From: Oasisia sp. SBJ-2009
Taxonomy: Eukaryota; Annelida; Polychaeta; Sabellida; Siboglinidae
Reading direction: 5' to 3'
Assembly (NCBI GenBank): GCA_964017155.1
Contig: OZ024861.1
Coordinates: forward strand, 13,956,412 to 14,020,411
DNA: 64,000 nt
The position numbers and the translations under genes were made by a program. This document shows positions 1 through 9,726 of the stretch, one piece after another (within the stretch, counting starts at the first letter, position 1; each line of letters begins with the position of its first letter). Below the pieces are notes generated by a model. It did not search any database. It was not told the origin of the DNA and saw nothing but the letters and a program-made list of their open reading frames with translations.

Positions 1-227
1 AAGAACGATACACATACCATTGCGGTTCTAAACATGCAGGCGTTATCAGTCTAGACACATCTAACTCTGTTTTTTCTGTTAACACCATCGCCGACAATTT
101 AGTTATATTTAAACTGCCACATCAAAACAACATCTACACGTACATAAGCTATAACGTTCCACGGCCACGTGAACACACGCGATGAGACGTGAACATAGTC
201 CGTAACCAAACCGGTTCAGTGTTTGCT
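1..227. other. 3' flank / probable 3' UTR side of the DEG/ENaC exon
   Basis: This is single-copy DNA downstream, on the minus strand, of the channel stop codon at 228-230. It would hold the 3' UTR of that gene. I see no canonical AATAAA or ATTAAA on the minus strand here, so the poly(A) site is probably beyond the left edge or uses a variant signal. No other gene, repeat or RNA is recognisable. Confidence 0.4.
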
Positions 228-421
228 TCATATCTGCTTAACCATAGTTCTTGTGGAAAGAGTACAGCTTTCTGTCTCCGTCTCCTGTTGCGACGGCCGT
301 CGTCGTCGCCGCGTCTTCTTATGTCGCCGACTGGCCAGTGCTGTAGCACAGGCGTCTACTGCCTCGAAGAGGGTTATGACGCTCGCGCCAATGAGCAGCC
401 CCATAGAACCCCCGATGTCAC
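228..421 (-). CDS. Terminal exon of a DEG/ENaC (ASIC-like) sodium channel, C-terminal part
   Basis: This is the C-terminal part of a degenerin/epithelial sodium channel subunit, a trimeric plasma-membrane cation channel with two transmembrane segments per subunit. The translated exon opens with GDIGGSMGLLIGASVIT, the family's signature start of TM2. It contains the Gly-Ala-Ser (G-x-S) selectivity filter and an acidic residue (LFEAVD) a few residues later. A short polar, Arg/Lys-rich cytosolic tail (RRHKKTRRRRR) follows, then a Ser/Thr/Glu-rich end finishing KQI and a TGA at 228-230. The exon is bounded upstream by a splice acceptor (AG at 423-422), and the first Gly codon is split (phase 1). 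About 64 residues are encoded, as expected for the last exon only. The ectodomain and TM1 exons are not seen; they should lie at higher coordinates, but that DNA is the satellite region. Family assignment is strong; subfamily and function (proton-, peptide- or mechano-gated) cannot be decided. It may be intact with a very long intron, or an orphaned exon. Confidence 0.86.
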
Positions 422-462
422 CTGTAAAATGTAACCACAACCATTAAAGGGAAGCAATTAGC
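422..462 (-). promoter_or_regulatory. 3' splice site (acceptor, pyrimidine stretch, branch-point candidate)
   Basis: Read on the minus strand, the sequence just before the DEG/ENaC exon ends in TTTTACAG, with the AG at 423-422. It is preceded by a modest pyrimidine stretch (GCTTCCCTTT) and a CTAAT branch-point-like motif about 35 nt upstream. The coding match to the channel family begins exactly at this AG, which is why it is called a splice site. The acceptor's placement is seen directly; its use is inferred. Confidence 0.65.
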
Positions 463-735
463 ACGGTAATTGTGTGAGTGTTTTCATTAATTGTATTAAT
501 AAAATATTACCTTTTGCAACAACAAACAAGAGTACATGCGCGTTTTTGAAGAACAACAAATTATTTTTATGGACAGCGACAATTTCGTAGATAGACCGAT
601 CCATTCCGCAAAACTGCCGTCTGTCGAAAAGTAACAGCATGTCCCCCCTCAGTAATGTGACAATGGGGACAGGTAAGGCAGGTGGCCTGTATATAGTCTT
701 GCAACGTTTGTTTATTAGCTATGCAAAACACCCAG
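463..735. other. Single-copy spacer; intron if the DEG/ENaC gene continues rightward
   Basis: AT-rich single-copy DNA lies between the splice acceptor and the minisatellite. I looked on the minus strand for the preceding channel exon, which should end just before the GDIGG motif, and found no convincing match. A plus-strand AATAAA lies near 500. No gene, RNA or repeat is supported. Confidence 0.45.
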
Positions 736-1625
736 CCACCGTCGAGTACGGCTACGTGGGCGACTACGCCACGGTCGAGTTAGAAAACGCGTGCTACTAC
801 GCCACCGTCGAGTACGATTAATGTTGCTACTACGCCACCGTCGAGTACAATTACGTGTGCTACTACGCCACAGTCGAGTATGATTACGTGTGCTACTACG
901 TCACCGTCGGGTACGATTTCCTGTGCTACTACGCCACCGTCGAGTCCGATTTCGTGTGCTACTACGCCACCGTCGAGTACGATTACGTGTGCTACTACGC
1001 CACCGTCGAGTACGATTACGTGTGCTACCACGCCACCGTCGAGGACGATTACGTGTGCTACTACGCCACCGTCGAGTACGGCTACTTGTGCTACTACGCC
1101 ACCGTCGAGTAGGATTATGTGTGCTACTACGCCACCGTCGAGTACGAATACGTGTGCTACTACGCCACTGTCGAGTCCGATTATGTGTGCTACTACGCCA
1201 CCGTCGAGTCCGATTACGTGTGCTACTACGCCACCGTCGAGTACGATTATATGTGCTACTACGCCACCGACATGTACGATTACGTATGCTACTCCGCCAC
1301 TGTCGAATCCGATTACGCGTGCTACTACGCAACTATCGAGTCCAAATACGTGTGCTACTACGCCACCGTCTAGTACGATTACGTGTGCTACCACGCCACA
1401 TTCGAGTACGATTGTGTGTGCTACCACGCCACCGTCGAGTACTATTACGTGTCCTACTACGCCTCTGTCAAGTACGATTACGCGTGCTACTACGCAACTA
1501 TCGAGTCCGAGTACGTGTGCTACTACGCCACCGTCGAGTACGATTACGTGTGCTACTACGCCACCGTCGAGTACGATTACGTGTTCTACTGCGCCACCAT
1601 TGAGTACGACTACGTGTGCTGCCAC

Positions 1626-2285
1626 GCCACCGTCGAGTAGGATTTAGTGTGCTACTAGGTCACCGTCGAGTACGATTACGTGTACTACTACGCCACCGTC
1701 GAGAAGGATTACGTGTGCTACTACGCCACCGTCCAGTAGGACTATGTGTGCTACTACGCCACCGTCGAGTACTATTATGTGTGCTACCACGCCACCGTCG
1801 AGTACGATTACGTGTGCTACCACGCCACATTCGAGTACGATTGTGTGTGCTACCACGCCACCGTCGAGTACTATTACGTGTCCTACTACGCCTCTGTCAA
1901 GTACGATTACGCGTGCTACTACGCAACTATCGAGTCCGAGTACGTGTGCTGCCACGCCACCGTCGAGTAGGATTTAGTGTGCTACTAGGTCACCGTCGAG
2001 TACGATTACGTGTACTACTACGCCACCGTCGAGAAGGATTACGTGTGCTACTACGCCACCGTCCAGTAGGACTATGTGTGCTACTACGCCACCGTCGAGT
2101 ACTATTATGTGTGCTACCACGCCACCGTCGAGTACGATTACGTGTGCTACTACACCACCTTCGAGTACGATTGTGTGTGCTACCATGCCACCGTCGAGTA
2201 CTATTAGTTGTCCTACTACGCCTCTGTCAAGTACGATTACACGTGCTACTACGCCACTATCGAGTCCGATTACGTGTGCTATTAC
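1626..2285. repeat. 330-bp (10-unit) tandem duplication inside the minisatellite
   Basis: A block of ten 33-bp units (1626-1955) is repeated at 1956-2285 with the same ordered set of variant units, including the in-frame TAG that breaks the Thr/Pro/Ser frame at 1645-1647 and again at 1975-1977. The first half of each block matches almost perfectly; the second half has drifted. Confidence 0.85.
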
Positions 2286-2384
2286 GCCACCGTCGAGTAC
2301 GATTACGAATGCTACTACGCCACCGTCGAGTACGACTACGTGTGTTACCACGCCACCGTCGATTACGATTAAGTGTGCTTCTGC

Positions 2385-2720
2385 GCCATCGTTGAGTACG
2401 AATACGTGTGCCACTACGCCACTGTCGAGTCCGATTATGTGTGCTACTACGCCACCGTCGAGTCCGATTACGTGTGCTACTACGCCACCGTCGAGTACGA
2501 TTATAAGTGCTATTACGCCACCGACGTGTACGATTACGTGTGCTACTACGCCACTGTCGAGTCCGAATACGCGTGCTACTAATCCACCGTCTAGTACGAT
2601 TACGAGTGTTACTACGCCACCTTCGAGTATGATTGTGTGTGCTACCACGCCACCATCGAGTACTATTACGTATCCTACTACGCCTCTGTCAAGTACGATT
2701 ACGCGTGCTACTACGTCACC
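2385..2720. repeat. Second copy of the 1131-1495 minisatellite block, one unit shorter
   Basis: The ordered variant units beginning at about 1131 recur here: a GAATAC unit, two TCC units, a GATTATA unit, then an ACCGAC unit. The offset is 1254 bp (38 x 33). After one missing unit near 2581 the offset falls to 1221 bp (37 x 33), and the copy then continues through the GTCTAG and GCCTCTGTC units. Confidence 0.75.
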
Positions 2721-2910
2721 GTCGAGTCCGATTACGTGTGCTACTACGCCACCGTCGTGTCGGATTACGTGTGCTACTACGCCACCGTCGAGAAAGATTA
2801 CGTGTGCTACTACGCCGCTATCGAGTACGAGTACGTATTCTTTTACGCCACCGTCGAGTACGATTACGTGTACTACTACACCACCGTCGATTACGATTAC
2901 GCCACTATCT

Positions 2911-3035
2911 GCCATTGTTTTACTTGCGCAATAAGCTACACACATAGGACTACAGTTGTATTATGGTACGACGGCCTGTGCGACATTCGGGTAAAAACAG
3001 CAGGCTCAATGTTGAAAACAGCAGGCTCAATGATT
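2911..3035. repeat. Rearranged junction: truncated macrosatellite fragment plus 21-bp duplication
   Basis: From about 2916 to 2992 the sequence matches 3330-3419 of the first macrosatellite copy, except for a 13-bp deletion flanked by CGC on both sides. At 2992/2993 it jumps to the AAAACAGCAGG region of the monomer head, which normally lies about 1.85 kb further round the repeat. A 21-bp segment is then duplicated in tandem (2994-3014 and 3015-3035). This is the boundary scar between the two repeat arrays. Confidence 0.85.
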
Positions 3036-5236
3036 ACATATGCCCACATTCCTTCACCCGACTGGCGTCAAAGTCGCAAATCCCACCGCGATGCGGTCGA
3101 GATTACCCTAAAGAAACTGGCATCTGTCGCCAGCATTCGGCTGCGCGGCACAGTAATGGCGGCAAACCGGAACACGCGCCACAACAATACCGTGACGTCA
3201 CGACAATACGGCAGGCGCGCCATTTTCGTTCCCGGCGACGTCAAATTTCAAGATGGCGACGCCTTTGATCTAAGCAAACTGGGGGGGGGGGGGGGGCGCT
3301 TTCTTCCACTTTTACTTCGTTCTTTCTATGTTTTACTTGCGCTAGCCTATTTCGCAATAAGGTACACACATAGGACTACAGTTGTATTATGGTACGACGG
3401 CCTGTGCGACATTCGGGTACTTTTTATGCACGATGCAATTCAATGTGCGTGGCGTATAACACCGATTAGACTCAACAATGTAAGACTCTCTCCATTGATT
3501 TTTAGACAAAATATATCAGGCCTGCTCCGTCCGCGCGTATTAAAACCACTACACTACCCTACACGCGCCTCTCATAATGAAGTTTCAAACGTAGGAGCAA
3601 TTGAGTTTGGCTTGCATTCTACGCAAGTGCCTAATTCTTGTCGGAAATGGAACATAATATACATATTCTTGTTCTCATTCACAGTACACTGTATATGGTG
3701 CATACCACTCTTCGATGAGTTGTCTCAATGTCTCAAGCAGCTTTCCACCTATGTCTAGGCAAATAGACGTTTGGACAGTATCTAATTAAACATTCGTACT
3801 GCTGAGCTTCAAGCTACTACACTCAACGACATATGTTCCCTTCATTGTGTTGGCAATCTACTCACTGCGATCTGGAACTCTAAAACGTGTTAACGCCTAC
3901 GCCACGAGGGCTGTATGCAGGCTACGCAAAGATGTATCTGAAGCATTATATGCCATTCCATGCGATAAAAGACGTTCGTTCACATACAGTCTAGATTTAC
4001 TCTGTAGTGTAGTACGCTTTGTAGGACGTACAATGTGTGTAGCTAGCTCAACATCAATGATTATATGATGCGACCATTGCCTGTTAGCTGCTTCGTGGTT
4101 TCGTTTTCATATTGAACTTGCGACATGTCTGTTCTTTGGTTTCAGGTCTTGCTATTTGAGACCGACGTGTGAGCGACACAGACCCTCTGAGAATGCGACG
4201 CGCGAGTAGTGATGAACCCCACGCATGTCTAGTATATAATTTCGTAGTTGTCTGGGTAGTTTGGAACAACCTTTGTTTTCTCGTATGGCTCTTCGCCATC
4301 GCTGTTATGTCTAGCCTTTGGCGTTACCTGTTTGTCGGCATAGCGCTCATGACATGGCCAAAGAGCTGGCCTGTTGGCACTGATCACTGTAGCATATGCT
4401 ATTGTTTCCAAGGCAATGTATCAACATATGCATTCGAACTCCGTCACTACCTAGATACAAATCTGCCTGCCGAGATATGTGTGACTGCAATAAATATGGG
4501 CCTCAAAACATCGACTGATCTCTACACTTGTCTTTGAAGGAAGACATGTCAAATGCGTACCCTTGAGTTACACTATTGCAAAGAAAGAGGCACTTGTGTA
4601 GGTTGCCTTTGCAAGCTGATTCTTAAGTATGCTGTTTCCAGTCGAGATGAATGCGTTGTGCTTGGTGTCATGACGGTCAAAGAATCATCTACTCAACTGT
4701 ATTCAGTGGGTGTATGTGTACATGCGATAATGTGTGTGGCATTCGCCGCGCGAATGGTGCTTATTCATATATCTGTTAAGATACTTTCCGCGGTGCGATC
4801 TCGGCCTCTTACACAAGTTTCGTTTCATGTGCATTATTTTGCAACATATTTTGACATTGCGTGTCTTGAAATACATCATATAGCGTGAAAAATAGCTTGA
4901 TCAATCGTCTGAGTGAAACGTTTCGATTGTGAGAACTGCAATATCAAAACTAATGTCCACTCGCACTAGCCGTGATACATGTATCGATGTCATGCACTCG
5001 TTGATTTGATTCTCCCAGTGATCGGCCTACATTATCATCTACCTCAACATGTTATATAAATAAAATAACTTGATAAAAACAACGCTTCACCCACTGTCGA
5101 ATGACTGTTCCGCGTCGCCAATCTTCACATAATCGGGCCTGGTCGGTCAGTAATGCTGCCAGACGTTTTCGGCCATGTATCGCTGTATCTTCACCGGGCG
5201 CAGACACCTGAGAAAAAACAATAAAAGAGCGTTACA
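3036..5236 (+). repeat. Macrosatellite U0, diverged left-edge monomer
   Basis: This is the most divergent copy. The CRE and YY1-like sites are intact. The poly-G tract at 3281-3296 (16 G) runs straight into CGCTTTC, whereas inner copies have AGG between. The CA stretch after it is 2 bp shorter. Two frames that are broken in almost all inner copies are open here: codon TGC at 4397-4399 instead of TGA, and a CAG-containing site near 4705 instead of TGA. That gives open stretches of about 122 codons (ending 4537) and 111 codons (4553-4888). Neither resembles a known protein. Confidence 0.92.
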
Positions 5237-7293
5237 ATGTGCACGGTGTCTAACAAAAGTGAAAACAGCAGGCTCAAAGATTACATATGCCCACATTCCT
5301 TCACCCCACTGGCGTCAAAGTCGCAAATCCCACCGCGATGCGGTCGAGATTACCCTAAAGAAACTGGCATCTGTCGCCAGCATTCGGCTGCGCGGCACAG
5401 TAATGGCGGCAAACCGGAACACGCGCCACAACAATACCGTGACGTCACGACAATACGGCAGACGCGCCATTTTCGTTCCCGGCGACGTCAAATTTCAAGA
5501 TGGCGACGCCTTTGATCTAAGCAAACTGGGGGGGGGGCGCTTTCTTCCACTTTTACTTCGTTCTTTCTATGTTTTACTTGCGCTAGCCTATTTCGCAATG
5601 AGGTACACACACAGTACTACAGTTGTATTATGGTACGACGGCCTGTGCGACATTCGGGTACTTTTTATGCACGATGCAAGTCAATGTGCGTGGCGTATAA
5701 CACCGATTAGACTCAACAATGTCAGACTGTCTCCATTGATCTTTAGACCAAATATATCAGGCTTGCTGCGTCCGCGCGTATTAAAACCACTACACTACCC
5801 TACCCGCGCCTCTCGTAATGAAGTTTCAAACGTAGGAGCATTTGAGGTTGGCTTGCATTCTACGCAAGTGCCTAATTCTTGTCGGAAATGGAACAGAATA
5901 TTCATATTCTTGTTCTCATTCACAGTACACTGTATATGGTGCATACCACTCTTCGATGAGTTGTCTCAAAGTCTCAAGCAGCTTTCCACCTATGCCTAGG
6001 CAAATAGACGTTTGGACAGTATCTAATTTAACATTCGTACTGCTGAGCTTCAAACTACTACACTCAACGACAGAAGTTCCCTTCATTGTGTTGGCAATCT
6101 ACTCTCTGCGATCTGGAACTCTAAAACGTGTTAACGGAGACGCCACGAGGGCTGTATGCAGGCTGCGCAAAGATGTATCTGAAGCATTATATGCCATTCC
6201 ATGCGATAAAAGACGTTCGTTCGCATACAGTCTAGATTTACTCTGTAGTGTAATACGCTTTGTAGGACGTACAATGTATGTAGCTAGCTCAACATCAATG
6301 ATTATATGATGCGACCATTGCCTGTTAGCTGCTTCGTGGTTTCGTTTTCATATTGAACTTGCGACATGTCTGCTCTTTGGTTTCAGGTCTTGTTATTTGA
6401 GACCGACGTGTGAGCGACACAGACCCTCTGAGAATGCGACGCGCGAGTAGTGATGAACCCCACGCATGTCTAGTATATCATTTCGTAGTTATCTGGGTAG
6501 TTTGGAACAACCTTTGTTTTCTCGTAAGGCTCTTCGCCATCGCTGTTATGTCTAGCCTTTGGCGTTACCTGTTTGTCGGCATAGCGCTCATGACATGGCC
6601 AAAGAGCTGGCCTGTTGGCACTGATCACTGTAGCATATGATATTGTTTCCAAGGCAATGTATCAACATATGCATTCGAACTCCGTCACTACCTAGATACA
6701 AATCCGCGTGCCGAGATATGTGTGACTGCAATAAATATGGGTCTCAAAACATCGAATGATCTCTACACTTGTCTTTGAAGGAAGACATGTCAAATGCGAA
6801 CCCTTGAGTTACACTATTGCAAAGAAAGAGGCACTTGTATAGGTTGCCTTTGCATGCTGATTCCTAAGTATGCTGTTTCCAGTCGAGATGAATGCGTTGT
6901 GCTTTCTGCCATGACGGTCAAAGAATCATCTACTCAACTGTATTGAGTGGGTGTATGTGTACATGCGATAATGTGCGTGGCATTCGCCGCGCGAATGGTG
7001 CTTATGCATATCAGTGTTAAGATACTTTCCGCAGTGCGATCTCGACCTCTTACACAAGTCTCGTTTTATGTGCATTATTTTGCATCATATTTTGACATTG
7101 TGTATCTTGAAATACATCATATAGCGTGAAAAATAGCTCAATCAATCGTCTGAGTAAAACGTTTCGATTGTGAGAACTGCAACATCAAAACTAATGTCCA
7201 CTCGCACTACTTGTGATACATGTATCGATGTCATGCTATCATTGATTTGATTCTCCCAGTGATCGGCCTACATTATCATCTACCTCAACAGGT

Positions 7294-7306
7294 TATATAA
7301 ATAAAA
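7294..7306 (+). promoter_or_regulatory. TATA-like / AATAAA element (representative, U1 tail)
   Basis: TATATAAATAAAA matches a TATA box on the plus strand and also contains an AATAAA poly(A) signal. It is conserved in every copy. It lies about 390 bp before the CRE of the next monomer. Whether it works as a promoter, a poly(A) signal or neither cannot be told. Confidence 0.3.
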
Positions 7307-7414
7307 TAACTTGATAAAAACAACGCGTCACCCACTGTCGAATGACTGTTCCGCGTCGCCAATCCTCACATCATCGGGCCTGGTCGGTCAGTAATGCTGC
7401 CAGAAGTCGTCGGC

Positions 7415-7420
7415 CACGTG
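7415..7420. promoter_or_regulatory. E-box CACGTG (representative, U1 tail)
   Basis: A palindromic CACGTG (USF/Myc/MITF-type E-box) within CGGCCACGTGTCG is conserved in nearly all monomers. The U23 tail near 56910 reads CACGTT and has lost it. It lies about 120 bp after the TATA-like element. A 6-bp motif alone is weak evidence. Confidence 0.3.
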
Positions 7421-7678
7421 TCGCTGTATCTTCACCGGGCGCAGACACCTGAGAAAAAACAATAAACCAGCGTTACAATGTGCACGGTGTCTAACAAAAC
7501 TGAAAACAGCAGGCTCAGTGCTTACATATGCCCACATTCCTTCACCCCACTGGCGTCAAAGACGCAAATCCCACCGCGATGCGGTCGAGATTACACTAAA
7601 GAAACTGGCATCTGTCGCCAGCATTCGGCTGCGCGACACAGTAATGGCGGCAAACCGGAAGACGCGCCACAACAATAC

Positions 7679-7690
7679 CGTGACGTCACG
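7679..7690. promoter_or_regulatory. CRE-like perfect palindrome (representative, U2)
   Basis: CGTGACGTCACG is a perfect 12-bp palindrome containing TGACGTCA, the full consensus for CREB/ATF-type bZIP factors. The equivalent site is intact in U0-U8, U10, U11, U21, U24, U26 and U27 (63928-63935). It is changed to TGACGTAA in all 13 type B heads. Presence is seen directly; factor binding is inferred. A second GACGTCAAA half-site lies at 7725-7733. Confidence 0.5.
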
Positions 7691-7736
7691 ACGATACGGC
7701 AGACGCGCCATTTTCGTTCCCGGCGACGTCAAATTT

Positions 7737-7748
7737 CAAGATGGCGAC
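7737..7748 (+). promoter_or_regulatory. YY1-like site (representative, U2)
   Basis: CAAGATGGCGAC closely matches the YY1 core AAGATGGCGGC. A reverse-orientation core, GCCATTTT, lies about 25 bp upstream at 7707-7714. In type B heads the site reads CAATATGGCGAC. It lies about 50 bp after the CRE and about 20 bp before the poly-G tract. YY1 is conserved across animals; use here is inferred. Confidence 0.42.
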
Positions 7749-7768
7749 GCCTTTGATCTAAGCATAAT

Positions 7769-7780
7769 GGGGGGGGGGGG
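7769..7780 (+). repeat. Poly-G tract (representative, U2; 9-17 G across the array)
   Basis: An uninterrupted G homopolymer lies at the same monomer position in all 27 copies where this position is inside the window. Lengths from U0 to U26 are 16,10,12,11,14,16,15,10,15,16,12,14,10,17,11,9,11,12,11,10,11,11,13,15,16,17,11. All are G on the plus strand. Runs this long can form G-quadruplexes or R-loops. Some of the length spread may be sequencing error, since homopolymers are error-prone. Confidence 0.95.
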
Positions 7781-8614
7781 AGGCGCTTTCTTCCACTTTT
7801 ACTTCGTTCTTTCAATGTTTTACTTGCGCTAGCCTATTTCGCAATAAGGTACACACACATAGGACTACAGTTGTGTTATGGTACGACGGCCAGTGCGACA
7901 TTCGGGTACTTTTTATGCACGATGCAAGTCAATGTGCGTGGGGTATAACACCGATTAGATTCAACAATGTCAGACTCTCTGCATTGAGTTTTAGACCAAA
8001 TATATCAGGCCTGCTGCGTCCGCGCGTATTAAAACCACTACACTACCCTACCCGCGCCTCTCGTAATGCAGTTTCAAACCTAGGAGCAATTGAGGTTGGC
8101 TTGCATTCTGCGCATGTGCCTAATTCTTGTCGGAAATGGAACAGAATATTCATATTCTTGTTCTCATTCACAGTACACTGTATATGGTGCATACCACTCT
8201 TCGATGAGTTGTCTCAAAGTCTCAAGCAGCTTTCCACCTATGCCTAGGCAAATAGACGTTTGGACAGTATCTAATTTAACATTCGTACTGCTGAGCTTCA
8301 AACTACTACACTCAACGACAGAAGTTCCCTTCATTGTGTTGGCAATCTACTCTCTGCGATCTGGAACTCTAAAACGTGTTAACGGAGACGCCACGAGGGC
8401 TGTATGCAGGCTGCGCAAAGATGTATCTGAAGCATTATATGCCATTCCATGCGATAAAAGACGTTCGTTCGCATACAGTCTAGATTTACTCTGTAGTGTA
8501 ATACGCTTTGTAGGACGTACAATGTATGTAGCTAGCTCAACATCAATGATTATATGATGCGACCATTGCCTGTTAGCTGCTTCGTGGTTTCGTTTTCATA
8601 TTGAACTTGCGACA

Positions 8615-8634
8615 TGTCTGCTCTTTGGTTTCAG
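8615..8634 (+). promoter_or_regulatory. Splice-acceptor-like sequence (representative, U2)
   Basis: A pyrimidine-rich run ending CTCTTTGGTTTCAG followed by GT is conserved in the copies, which fits a 3' splice site. If the array is transcribed on the plus strand it could define an exon start. No matching donor was established, so this is only a candidate. Confidence 0.25.
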
Positions 8635-9726
8635 GTCTTGTTATTTGAGACCGACGTGTGAGCGACACAGACCCTCTGAGAATGCGACGCGCGAGTAGTG
8701 ATGAACCCCACGCATGTCTAGTATATCATTTCGTAGTTATCTGGGTAGTTTGGAACAACCTTTGTTTTCTCGTAAGGCTCTTCGCCATCGCTGTTATGTC
8801 TAGCCTTTGGCGTTACCTGTTTGTCGGCATAGCGCTCATGACATGGCCAAAGAGCTGGCCTGTTGGCACTGATCACTGTAGCATATGATATTGTTTCCAA
8901 GGCAATGTATCAACATATGCATTCGAACTCCGTCACTACCTAGATACAAATCCGCGTGCCGAGATATGTGTGACTGCAATAAATATGGGTCTCAAAACAT
9001 CGAATGATCTCTACACTTGTCTTTGAAGGAAGACATGTCAAATGCGAACCCTTGAGTTACACTATTGCAAAGAAAGAGGCACTTGTATAGGTTGCCTTTG
9101 CATGCTGATTCCTAAGTATGCTGTTTCCAGTCGAGATGAATGCGTTGTGCTTGCTGCCATGACGGTCAAAGAATCATCTACTCAACTGTATTGAGTGGGT
9201 GTATGTGTACATGCGATAATGTGCGTGGCATTCGCCGCGCGAATGGTGCTTATGCATATCAGTGTTAAGATACTTTCCGCAGTGCGATCTCGACCTCTTA
9301 CACAAGTCTCGTTTTATGTGCATTATTTTGCATCATATTTTGACATTGTGTATCTTGAAATACATCATATAGCGTGAAAAATAGCTCAATCAATCGTCTG
9401 AGTAGAACGTTTCGATTGTGAGAACTGCAACATCAAAACTAATGTCCACTCGCACTACTTGTGATACATGTATCGATGTCATGCTATCATTGATTTGATT
9501 CTCCCAGTGATCGGCCTACATTATCATCTACCTCAACAGGTTATATAAATAAAATAACTTGATAAAAACAACGCGTCACCCACTGTCGAATGACTGTTCC
9601 GCGTCGCCAATCCTCACATCATCGGGCCTGGTCGGTCAGTAATGCTGCCAGAAGTCGTCGGCCACGTGTCGCTGTATCTTCACCGGGCGCAGACACCTGA
9701 GAATAAAACAATAATCCAGCGTTACA

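Larger units (their letters stand above)
736..2910. repeat. 33-bp minisatellite, about 66 copies
   Basis: A head-to-tail repeat with consensus 33-mer GCCACCGTCGAGTACGATTA followed by CGTGTGCTACTAC. The first phase-matched landmark (CCACCGTCGA) is at 736 and the last at 2881. They are 2145 bp apart, exactly 65 x 33, so there is no net indel. Because 33 is a multiple of 3 and the consensus lacks stops in most frames, long open frames appear in five of six frames as an arithmetic by-product. They include a CYYATVEYDYV 11-mer, a Thr/Pro/Ser-rich CATTPPSSTIT 11-mer, and a minus-strand VAHVIVLDGGV 11-mer. Copies differ by scattered point changes with no obvious third-position bias in any frame, so no coding call is made. 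It lies on the upstream side of the DEG/ENaC exon, hence possibly in its intron. Confidence 0.96.
5237..7477 (+). repeat. Macrosatellite U1, partly diverged
   Basis: Poly-G is 5528-5537 (10 G), directly followed by CGC as in U0; CRE at 5440-5447 intact. The non-G length is 5 bp below the inner standard. This is fully explained by the missing AGG (3 bp) and a 2-bp difference in the CA stretch near 5605. The first third is diverged; from about 5840 onward it is almost identical to inner copies, so the homogenised zone starts here. Confidence 0.95.
7478..9726 (+). repeat. Macrosatellite U2, type A head
   Basis: Reference inner copy. Poly-G 7769-7780 (12 G); intact CRE and YY1-like sites. The tail carries a 1-bp insertion (GAATAAAAC) just before the next copy, shared only with U4, which makes the length 2249. 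Confidence 0.97.

Noticed and set aside
458..640. 60-codon minus-strand frame as the preceding DEG/ENaC exon
   Set aside because: Its sequence does not match the conserved segment that should precede the GDIGG motif, and no suitable donor joins it to the acceptor.
736..2910. CRISPR-like array
   Set aside because: The 33-bp units are directly adjacent with no unique spacers, there are no cas genes, and the context is eukaryotic.
780..2945. Long open frames on both strands of the minisatellite (up to 323 codons)
   Set aside because: A 33-bp period is a multiple of three and the consensus lacks stops in most frames, so long frames arise in five of six frames regardless of coding.
3281..3296. 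Telomeric or subtelomeric G-rich repeat
   Set aside because: The G runs are pure homopolymers once per 2.25 kb; no short telomere-like hexamer array is present.
2637..3758. 373-codon frame running from the minisatellite into U0
   Set aside because: It crosses two unrelated repeats and a rearranged junction, has no recognisable domain, and no equivalent frame occurs in other copies.
7141..7175. tRNA or Pol III B-box near GTTTCGATTGTGAG
   Set aside because: It matches the B-box only partly, with no paired A-box and no cloverleaf.
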